In this document: positions 7,230 to 14,319 of the stretch, piece by piece
Numbering within the stretch: the first letter of the stretch is position 1
Layout of the letters: the number at the start of each line of letters is the position of its first letter
Source of the DNA: an uncultured Bacteroidales bacterium
GTDB lineage: Bacteria; Bacteroidota; Bacteroidia; Bacteroidales; Bacteroidaceae
Direction of reading: 5' to 3'
Assembly (NCBI GenBank): GCA_937995875.1
Contig: CALKIW010000190.1
Location: forward strand, 1 to 32,909
Length of the DNA stretch: 32,909 nucleotides
Translations under genes and position numbers: made by a program
The notes under the pieces: generated by a model
Seen by the model: the letters and a program-made list of their open reading frames with translations, nothing else
The model's database searches: none
What the model was told of the DNA's origin: nothing

Positions 7230-9659
7230 TTAAATAAATAAGTTCACATTTGCCTGCTCGGCGCGCTCCATATAAGTTGCCACACCTCCTATACTCACAC
7301 CGTCGAGCAATTCCTCCTTGCTGATGCCCATCATGTCCATTGTCATCTGGCAAGCGATAAACTCTACACCGTTGTCGAGCGCTTGCTGACGAAGCTCCTC
7401 CAACGAATTAATATTCTTCTTACGCATGATATAACGCATCATCTTATCGCCGGCACCCATCATGCTCATCTGTGAGAGTTTCAGCTTCTTCGAACTGGAC
7501 GGCATCATCCACGAGAACATTCGACCGAAAATATCTTTTTTAACTCGCGGTTTCTGCTCCTTTTTCAGCACATTGAGTCCCCAGAAAGTGAAGAATATCG
7601 ACACTTTCTTGCCTGTTGCAGCAGCACCGTTGGCCAATACAAACGTGGCAATGGCGCGGTCCAGATCGTCACTAAACATGATAAGCGTCTTGTTTCCGGG
7701 AGCAACCGAGGCTGCCGCCTGTAGCTGGAGGTCATTTCCGCTCTTCTCTATCACCACCGTATGATAGCCGCCCTCGTCCTGCTTCGACACCAAACAGTTG
7801 CCCGTACTGCGGCACCACGCCTCTGCATCACGGGGAAATCCGGCGTCGGTGGCTTTCACCTCAACACGCTGTCCGGGCGTCATATCGTCCATCGTCTGCT
7901 TCAACTTTATCACAGGCCCGGGACATTGCAGTCCACAAGCATCTATCTTGATAGTCTCCATAGACTCCTCGAATGAGCGGACACGCTTCACAGGCTCCAA
8001 CTTCGCGTTGATAATAGGCTGCGTGGCCAGTGCATAGGTCTTGTAACCACCCGACAAGTTAACCACGTTCTTATAACCGTGTCCCATCAGTATGCGCTGG
8101 GCCAGATAGCCCCGAAGTCCTACGGCACAAAATACCACCACTCTCTTGTCTTGGGGCACCTCCGAAAGACGTTCGCGGAGATCGTCCACCGGTATATTCA
8201 CCGCCCCCTTAATGGTGCCCAGTGCATACTCCTCCGGTGTACGGGTATCAAGCAGGAACACATCTTCACGCTTCATATCACGCACCTCTCTCCAATACAC
8301 CACAGGCATGGCCCCACTGATAATATTGCCGGCTGCGTAACCTGCAATCGCAATAGGATCTTTGGCCGACGAATAAGGTGGCGCATAGGCCTGTTCAACC
8401 TTCATCAAGTCGTAGACCGTACCACTATTTTTAATCACCAGAGCCAACTCGTCGATGCGTTTGTCCACACCGTCCACGCCCACGCATTGAGCCCCATAGA
8501 GTTGCCCCGTTTCCGGGTTGAACGTGAGTTTTGTCGTGAGTTGGAACGAGCCGGGATAGTAGCTTGCGTGTGACGCCGAAATAGTGGTAGAGCTCTTGTA
8601 CTTCATGCCCAACTGCTTCAAGCGTTTAGCCGGCAAGCCGGTAGACCCCACCGTTATATCAAATACTTTTGCTATCGACGTCCCGATGGCTCCCTCATAT
8701 TCCGTCTTATTACCAAACACCATATTGTCGGCAACAATGCGGGCTTGTCGATTAGCGGGTCCAGCCAAATAGTTGAGCCAGGGCTCCCCTGTTAGCGGAT
8801 GGGGAAACTCTATGGCATCGCCCACTGCATAGATATCTTTTGCCGAGGTCTGCAAATAACTATCCACCTTGATACCACGTTGTCCCAATGCTATACCGGC
8901 ATCGGCTGCCAGTTTTGTGGCCGGGCGGACACCGATAGACAGCAACACCATATCGGCAACGACACTTTCACCACCACCGAAGAACACACGCAGTCGGCCA
9001 TCTTCTTGTTCGAAGCGTTCCACTCCCTTGCCAAGATAAAGGTCTACTCCCTTATCCATCAAATGACGATGAACGTGAGAGGCCGTCGAGAAATCTACCG
9101 GAGCCATCACCTGATTTCCCCTCTCTACAATGGAAACGTGAGCACCGGCTTCGTATAAGTTTTCGGCCATTTCAAGTCCGATGAATCCTCCGCCCACCAC
9201 AACTGCGTCTTTCACCTCGTGTGTGGTCAGATAATTCTTGATACGGTCGGTGTCGTCTACGTTACGAAGCGTGAATATACCCTCCAGATCTATGCCGGAC
9301 AATGGCGGTTTCACGGGAGTAGAGCCCGGAGAAAGCAATAAACGGTCGAATGTTTCGGTATATTCCGTGCCGTCCTGACGACGCACAGTCACCGTCTTTG
9401 CCTTTGTATCGATCGCCAACACCTCATTCTCCACCCGCACATCAATGTTGAAGCGACGACCAAATGTCTCGGGGGTCTGTACAAAGAGTTTTTCGCGTTC
9501 TGCAATCGTGCCTCCTATATAATAAGGTAGCCCGCAGTTGGCATAAGAGATATACTTGCCTTTTTCCAGCAGCACAATCTCTGCCTGTTCATCGGCTCTT
9601 CTTATTCTCGCGGCGGCTGTGGCACCTCCGGCCACACCGCCAATGATAATATGTTTCAT
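7230..9659 (-). CDS. CoA-disulfide reductase-like flavoprotein fused to rhodanese, TusA and DsrE domains
   Basis: 809 aa four-domain protein. Residues 1-450 are an FAD/NAD(P)H disulfide reductase of the CoADR/NADH oxidase type, with GGVAGGATAAA near the N-terminus, a single active-site Cys42 in YANCGLPYY, an NAD motif VVVGGGFIGLEMAENL, and FAD motif YAVGDAIEF. Residues about 465-560 are a rhodanese with Cys511 in VFCAVGLRGY. Residues about 570-645 are TusA-like with Cys579 in CGLQCPGP. Residues about 660-809 are a DsrE/DsrE2-like domain with Cys770 in IACQMTMDMMG. All four expected cysteines are present, so a persulfide could pass along one chain. The physiological substrate (CoA disulfide, CoA persulfide or polysulfide) cannot be told from sequence. 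I chose MKHIIIGG at 9659 because it starts right at the flavin-binding strand. The gene stands alone, with paired palindromes at its promoter. Confidence 0.9.
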   Translation of the reverse strand: MKHIIIGGVAGGATAAARIRRADEQAEIVLLEKGKYISYANCGLPYYIGGTIAEREKLFVQTPETFGRRFNIDVRVENEVLAIDTKAKTVTVRRQDGTEYTETFDRLLLSPGSTPVKPPLSGIDLEGIFTLRNVDDTDRIKNYLTTHEVKDAVVVGGGFIGLEMAENLYEAGAHVSIVERGNQVMAPVDFSTASHVHRHLMDKGVDLYLGKGVERFEQEDGRLRVFFGGGESVVADMVLLSIGVRPATKLAADAGIALGQRGIKVDSYLQTSAKDIYAVGDAIEFPHPLTGEPWLNYLAGPANRQARIVADNMVFGNKTEYEGAIGTSIAKVFDITVGSTGLPAKRLKQLGMKYKSSTTISASHASYYPGSFQLTTKLTFNPETGQLYGAQCVGVDGVDKRIDELALVIKNSGTVYDLMKVEQAYAPPYSSAKDPIAIAGYAAGNIISGAMPVVYWREVRDMKREDVFLLDTRTPEEYALGTIKGAVNIPVDDLRERLSEVPQDKRVVVFCAVGLRGYLAQRILMGHGYKNVVNLSGGYKTYALATQPIINAKLEPVKRVRSFEESMETIKIDACGLQCPGPVIKLKQTMDDMTPGQRVEVKATDAGFPRDAEAWCRSTGNCLVSKQDEGGYHTVVIEKSGNDLQLQAAASVAPGNKTLIMFSDDLDRAIATFVLANGAAATGKKVSIFFTFWGLNVLKKEQKPRVKKDIFGRMFSWMMPSSSKKLKLSQMSMMGAGDKMMRYIMRKKNINSLEELRQQALDNGVEFIACQMTMDMMGISKEELLDGVSIGGVATYMERAEQANVNLFI

Positions 9660-9699
9660 TGTCGTATAATATAATTTATTGATAACATGCCTAATTAAT

Positions 9700-9712
9700 T
9701 TTCCATTGGAAA
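9700..9712. promoter_or_regulatory. Palindromic operator candidate, downstream half of a pair
   Basis: TTTCCATTGGAAA is a 13-bp palindrome centred at 9706. It covers the predicted transcription start of the flavoprotein gene, just downstream of the -7 box at 9719-9726. Its partner TTTCCATAGGAAA differs at one central base. Confidence 0.5.
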
Positions 9713-9718
9713 GCATTG

Positions 9719-9726
9719 CAAATATA
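9719..9726 (-). promoter_or_regulatory. Predicted -7 box of the sulfur-relay flavoprotein gene
   Basis: The minus strand reads TATATTTG, a perfect TAnnTTTG. No TTTG lies at the -33 distance, as is common for regulated promoters. A start point near 9712 gives a leader of about 53 nt. Confidence 0.5.
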
Positions 9727-9750
9727 TGTAATTATTGTCATACTAACATC

Positions 9751-9763
9751 TTTCCATAGGAAA
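9751..9763. promoter_or_regulatory. Palindromic operator candidate, upstream half of a pair
   Basis: TTTCCATAGGAAA lies 24 bp upstream of the -7 box, near the expected -33 region. The centres of the two palindromes are 51 bp apart, close to five helical turns. This is the layout of a pair of operators that a dimeric or looping regulator could use. The regulator is unknown. Confidence 0.5.
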
Positions 9764-10561
9764 ATAAAATATTTTTAAAGTTTATTTAACACTTCTCTCC
9801 CGTTTGCATAACTATTACGACTGTCTTTCCGTGTCACATACAGATACAATAGCCCCCACCAAACACTGCGAAGTTTTCATACCCACGACAACACCTCTCC
9901 TCAGCTTGCTTCGTAGGATTATTCTCCGTCACACGACCCTCCATACCCGATTCTGTTCAACCTTACATCTTCTGCGTGTAAATTTTGATTACCGTTTTTC
10001 GGTGATTATTTTCGGAACATTCAGAGGGAAATGCGCTATGTTTTTGTCTTTATCATCATTCCGAACAATGCGGAAATAGCTCAGATCATTCGTTTTTTAC
10101 CCCGTCCTATCGCGGTGGGGCCTTAACCGCGACACGGAAAGAGCTTAACCGCCCATCGGTTAAGCCCCTTTCATTCTGCGATTAAGGCTCTCTCGCAATG
10201 CCATTCGATATGCTATCGCGGGTGACAACATTGGAAGCTTTTCAGCATGATTACCAAACCCTTTGACTGTCAGCCTGCTATAAACTTTCGTCTGTTTCTC
10301 GTATTTCGGGCGAAAGTAAACTTGTTTTTGAATTCGCAAAATATAAAGGGGCTTTTGTAAAGGAAAAACACCAATCCTAAATCTCGAAAAAATATAACAG
10401 GCAACTATGGTTGAAGGTACTATTGATCCTTCAACCACTACCCCAATATGATTTTATTTTTCGTAAAAACAGCCAACACGGTGGAGCCTATATCGTCACC
10501 TTTGCCGACTTCCTCACAAGTTCTTTTCGGCGACTCTACAAGGCAACTCCCTCCATGAAAA
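9764..10561. other. Gene-free stretch with repeat element copy 2
   Basis: No gene is supported. From 9764 to about 10090 I see nothing beyond AT-rich sequence. From about 10095 to 10370 lies the second copy of the dispersed element. At 10411-10434 there is a hairpin with arms TTGAAGG and CCTTCAA. The frame 10381-10574 (plus) reads through without a start codon and ends near the stop of the DUF389 gene; it contains GGAYIVTFADFLTSSFRRLY. That may be a protein scrap, but I recognise no family. Confidence 0.6.
10095..10370 (-). repeat. Dispersed intergenic element, copy 2 (inverted relative to copy 1)
   Basis: On the minus strand this reads in the same order as copy 1: first the conserved flank (10370 down to about 10240), then the 22-bp units (10220 down to about 10100). 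On the plus strand the unit cores CCTTAACCGC (10121), GCTTAACCGC (10143), GGTTAAGCCC (10158) and GATTAAGGCT (10180) show two exact 22-bp steps (10121 to 10143, 10158 to 10180). Agreement with copy 1 is partial but continuous over well over 100 bp, so both derive from one element. Confidence 0.6.
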
Positions 10562-11905
10562 CTATCGGGTAACGATCAGCCGCACGCTGTCGGCCTGCAC
10601 ACGGGCCTTCAACCACTGTTGGAAACGTTCGCGGTTTGCACCGACAAGCGGTTGGCGACATCCTGCGACGGCCATGACATATTGTTTGGTAGCAACGGAA
10701 TCCATGCTGTTTTCAACAACCGTAGAGAGCGTCAGACTGCGCACCATTGGCCAAAGAGTGTTGATTTCACCTCTCAACTTACCGCTCAAGGTCTCATAAG
10801 CCTTATATTTGTTCACCTTGTCTTCAAGTTTGTGCACTTCGGTTGCCTGTTGCATCAACTTCTGATTGCTGTTTTCCGAATGGGTCGTAGCACTGTGAAG
10901 CAAACGGCTCATCAACGCACTGTCTGACTGGAAACCCTGAATGATATTCAGTTTGTAATCTTGAAGCCTGTAAATATGCATCTGCTTGGTAGCGCGCGCT
11001 ATAGAGTTAGGTAGAATGGTTTTGCCCACGGCTACTATGTTGAGACTTTTATTTTTCTTGTCCAAATCATGAGAGATAATCTGGGTGCCGTTGAAACTCA
11101 ATTCCGCCTTCACAAATTTCAGCACATTGGTCTCTACAATGCTGCTCTTGATAATGCGTATGGTCATATAGGTGGCAGGCAGCATAGTGACAACCACGAT
11201 GGCTATGATATAGAGCTTGGCCCGTTTGAGTCGGCTGGGATCAACAAAATGCTTCTCACGGAATTTCAACATACGCACACCGACAAAAGTGGCAACACAG
11301 ATGAACACGCTGTTGATGAAATACAAATATAGTGCCCCGAAGAAATAGGCAAGATTGCCCATAGCCAGTCCGTAGCCCACCGTACAGAGCGGAGGCATGA
11401 GCGCCGTAGCGATGGCTACGCCCGGAATCACGTTGCCTTTGCCCTTGGTGGATATGGCGATAATGCCCGCCGCCCCACCGCAAAGGGCTATCAACACATC
11501 GTAGAGTGTTGGCGAAGTACGGGCCAACAGCTCCGACTGGGCTTCGGTGATGGGGGTGATCGTAAAATAGAGCGCAGCCGTGACCACACTGATAAACGTG
11601 GAAACCGCAAAATTTTTGAACGAGCGCCTGAGCAATTCCAAATCTTTGATGCCCACTCCAAAACCTACACCAATGATAGGACCCATCAAAGGGGAGATGA
11701 GCATGGCTCCGATGATGACAGCCGTAGAATTGACATTGAGCCCCAACGAAGCCATGAATATGGCAAAAATAAGCACCCAGAGGTTAGAGCCATGAAACAC
11801 AATGCCCTTCTTGACCTCGTCGATGGTCTCCTCTTCATTTTCTTTATCAGGCAGGGCATTGAAGTATCCCTTAATGACCTGCCACAAGGATTCGTGTTGT
11901 TCCAT
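10562..11905 (-). CDS. DUF389 family integral membrane protein
   Basis: 447 aa. The N-terminal half carries the DUF389 block with its typical hydrophobic glycine-rich helices: FHGSNLWVLIFAIFMASLGL, then STAVIIGAMLISPLMGPIIG and GVGFGVGIKDLELLRRSFKN. About six membrane segments lie between residues 38 and 250 (another is ATALMPPLCTVGYGLAMGN). The C-terminal 200 residues are soluble, with a coiled-coil-prone region around residues 340-370. The biochemical role of DUF389 proteins is not established, so I give none. The start is the ATG at 11905-11903 with a complete promoter just upstream. It is divergent from the BCCT transporter gene, which may be coincidental. Confidence 0.88.
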   Translation of the reverse strand: MEQHESLWQVIKGYFNALPDKENEEETIDEVKKGIVFHGSNLWVLIFAIFMASLGLNVNSTAVIIGAMLISPLMGPIIGVGFGVGIKDLELLRRSFKNFAVSTFISVVTAALYFTITPITEAQSELLARTSPTLYDVLIALCGGAAGIIAISTKGKGNVIPGVAIATALMPPLCTVGYGLAMGNLAYFFGALYLYFINSVFICVATFVGVRMLKFREKHFVDPSRLKRAKLYIIAIVVVTMLPATYMTIRIIKSSIVETNVLKFVKAELSFNGTQIISHDLDKKNKSLNIVAVGKTILPNSIARATKQMHIYRLQDYKLNIIQGFQSDSALMSRLLHSATTHSENSNQKLMQQATEVHKLEDKVNKYKAYETLSGKLRGEINTLWPMVRSLTLSTVVENSMDSVATKQYVMAVAGCRQPLVGANRERFQQWLKARVQADSVRLIVTR

Positions 11906-11922
11906 AATTCATACTTTGAGTT

Positions 11923-11953
11923 CAAAGTTACGCCTTTTCCGGAAGTCTACAAA
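11923..11953 (-). promoter_or_regulatory. Full Bacteroidota-type promoter of the DUF389 gene
   Basis: The minus strand reads TTTG (11953-11950), 19 bp, TAACTTTG (11930-11923). Both boxes match the consensus with normal spacing. The start point would be near 11916, leaving a leader of about 11 nt. Confidence 0.7.
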
Positions 11954-12157
11954 GGTTTACACAGAGTTTTTGATATATTGTTCATTAGGCACAGCCTTAT
12001 TGATATATTTCCATCGAAAACGAGCGTCAGATGTCCTGTCTATGAGCGTTATAGCATTGTTGATTGCTCACAGTAAAAGGCACAGATTATGCACTTACAG
12101 ACTGACACCAAACACACTTTTAAGCAGGCTAACGGCACAATTTATGTTATTTTTTTG

Positions 12158-12165
12158 TACCTTTG
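12158..12165 (+). promoter_or_regulatory. Predicted -7 box of the BCCT transporter gene
   Basis: TACCTTTG matches TAnnTTTG. The upstream region is T-rich without a clear TTTG at the right distance. The leader to the chosen ATG would be about 68 nt. Confidence 0.45.
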
Positions 12166-12239
12166 CACGGAACACATTGTGAGAGATTGCTATTTGTTGA
12201 TTTCCTGCAATGTTATTTTTGTTCACAAAAAAACATTTT

Positions 12240-14252
12240 ATGTCATTATTTTCAATACCCAAAACAACCCTTACACGTAACGTGGCCTTTCCTGGGCTTA
12301 TCGTTTTATTTTCACTTACTTTTCTTTGCGCCCTATTCCCCAACCAGATTGGGAAAGCACTGAATATTATACAAGAGTGGATTTACACTAATCTCAGTTG
12401 GCTATACATCCTGTTGGTGTCCTCTTTTCTCATCCTCCTGTTTATACTGGCGTTCAGCAAGATTGGCAATATCAGGCTCGGTGCCGACAATTCAACCCCT
12501 CAATACAGCTTTTTCTCATGGATCTCGATGCTCTTTGCCGCCGGCATGGGTATCGGACTGATGTATTTTGGCGTGGCCGAGCCTATGTCTCACTATGTGA
12601 ATCCCTCCCTGCCCACAGTGGTCAATCGGGCTAAAGAAGCCCAAATGGCCACTTTCTTTCACTGGGGGCTACACGCATGGAGCGTATATGCCATAGTGGG
12701 ACTTATTCTTGCCTACTTCTCTTTTCGCTACAAGTTGCCGCTGTCTATTCGCAGCGGACTATACCCTTTGATCAAGGACCGCATCAACGGTCCCATCGGT
12801 CACACGGTTGATGTGTTTGCACTGGTGAGCACATTCTTTGGCGTGGCCACATCACTGGGATTCGGCGTGGTGCAGCTGAATGCCGGATTGGTACATTTAG
12901 GCATAGTCAGTGAGTCGAATTTCATATTCCAGAGCATCATTATCATTGTAGTCAGTTCGGTGGCCATTGGCTCTGCTGTGGCCGGTGTGAGCAAGGGTGT
13001 GAAGCGACTAAGTGAGATCAATCTCACGATGGCCATTCTGCTACTCGTCTTTGTCCTAGCATTGGGACCTACGACATTTCTACTGAGTGCTTTCAGCGAG
13101 GGTATAGGGCATTACATCAATCGTTTTGCAGACCTCACCTTTAACACCTTCGCCTTCGAGGCAGACGGACAAGGATGGTTTACCAACTGGACGGTGATGT
13201 ACTGGGCCTGGTGGATCAGTTGGTCGCCCTTCGTGGGACTTTTCATCGCCCGCATCTCCAAGGGACGCACCATCCGTGAGTATGTCTTGGCTGTGCTGCT
13301 CGTACCCTCGCTGTTCATCTTCCTATGGATGACGGTCTTTGGAAATGGTGCCATATACATAGACACCCATATTGCGCATGGTGCACTGTCTGCTGTTGCC
13401 GACAACCCGGACGTGCTGTTGTTCACATTCCTGGAATATTTCCCGTTGGCCAAACCGTTATGTATAGTCACCCTGATGATGATTGCGGTGTTTTTCGTGA
13501 CTTCTGCCGATTCCGGAATATTGGTAATGAACAGTATTTCTTCGGGATATAAGCCCAACACTCCGGCCTGGCAAAACGTTTTCTGGGGCACTTTGCTTGC
13601 CCTCATTGCCATAGCACTGCTCTATGCGGGCGGACTTGGCTCGTTGCAAGCCATGACGCTGATTTCGGCCTTACCCTTTGGACTAATTATGATATTGCTC
13701 TGCTTCGGGTTGATACGAGCCGTTCACACCGATGTGTTGTACTACAGCATCAAGATTCCCTACGGCAGCCGCAACTGGGACGGCAGCTCCTGGAAGAAAC
13801 GGTTGGGGCAAATCATCACCTTCTCGCAGAAAACCGGTGTACAGCAATTCTTTACAGAAAAAGTGCGGCCGGCCTTCGAAGAATTGCAGGAGGAATTTGC
13901 AAAGAACGGTATCGATGCCAAAATCATCGCCGGGACACGTGGCAAACTGTCATTGGAATTGCGTATTCCCCACGACCGCATACAAAACTTCAGGTATGGG
14001 GTGAGTGTGGAGCGACAAACCATATCCGACTATCTCATCGATGATGACAACACACCCTATGTGGACTCGGACACCCATTATGTGCCGGTGACCTATTACA
14101 GTGATGGGCGATCGGGCTACGATATTCAGTATCTGAGCAAGGACGAACTCATTGCCGACGTGCTGAGAGAATATGAGCGTTACATCACCTTAGTGGCCGA
14201 TGAGCAGAAAGCCATGATGTTTGTAGACAAAAAGAAATACCACAGCAATTAG
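12240..14252 (+). CDS. BCCT family betaine/choline/carnitine-type transporter
   Basis: 670 aa secondary transporter with about 12 membrane helices between residues 15 and 500. The family signatures are clear: AAGMGIGLMYFGVAEPMSHY (the glycine-rich helix at the sodium/substrate site), FHWGLHAWSVYAIVGLILAY, and MYWAWWISWSPFVGLFIARI, the aromatic box that holds trimethylammonium groups. The glycine stretch GMGIG is the sodium-coupled form of BetP-type carriers. A cytosolic tail of about 150 residues follows the last helix, longer than in many BCCTs, and may be an osmosensing or regulatory part. The substrate is probably glycine betaine or a relative, for osmoprotection, but cannot be fixed from sequence. 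An in-frame ATG at 12210 would add 10 residues (MLFLFTKKHF); I prefer 12240 because the N-terminus then resembles the family better, but this is not certain. Confidence 0.9.
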   Translation: MSLFSIPKTTLTRNVAFPGLIVLFSLTFLCALFPNQIGKALNIIQEWIYTNLSWLYILLVSSFLILLFILAFSKIGNIRLGADNSTPQYSFFSWISMLFAAGMGIGLMYFGVAEPMSHYVNPSLPTVVNRAKEAQMATFFHWGLHAWSVYAIVGLILAYFSFRYKLPLSIRSGLYPLIKDRINGPIGHTVDVFALVSTFFGVATSLGFGVVQLNAGLVHLGIVSESNFIFQSIIIIVVSSVAIGSAVAGVSKGVKRLSEINLTMAILLLVFVLALGPTTFLLSAFSEGIGHYINRFADLTFNTFAFEADGQGWFTNWTVMYWAWWISWSPFVGLFIARISKGRTIREYVLAVLLVPSLFIFLWMTVFGNGAIYIDTHIAHGALSAVADNPDVLLFTFLEYFPLAKPLCIVTLMMIAVFFVTSADSGILVMNSISSGYKPNTPAWQNVFWGTLLALIAIALLYAGGLGSLQAMTLISALPFGLIMILLCFGLIRAVHTDVLYYSIKIPYGSRNWDGSSWKKRLGQIITFSQKTGVQQFFTEKVRPAFEELQEEFAKNGIDAKIIAGTRGKLSLELRIPHDRIQNFRYGVSVERQTISDYLIDDDNTPYVDSDTHYVPVTYYSDGRSGYDIQYLSKDELIADVLREYERYITLVADEQKAMMFVDKKKYHSN

Positions 14253-14319
14253 AAACAGATTATTCAACTCGATTTTCTTGGTAATTTGATTTCTTTTAGG
14301 TTACTTTGCATCTCACGCA

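Larger units (their letters stand above)
11906..12239. other. Divergent intergenic region between DUF389 and BCCT genes
   Basis: Apart from the two outward-facing promoters (11923-11953 minus; 12158-12165 plus) I see nothing: no gene, no clear hairpin and no repeat unit. Confidence 0.6.

Noticed and set aside
10160..10438. 92-codon minus-strand frame over repeat copy 2
   Set aside because: It spans the repeat flank and units; non-coding alignment with copy 1 explains the sequence better than a protein.
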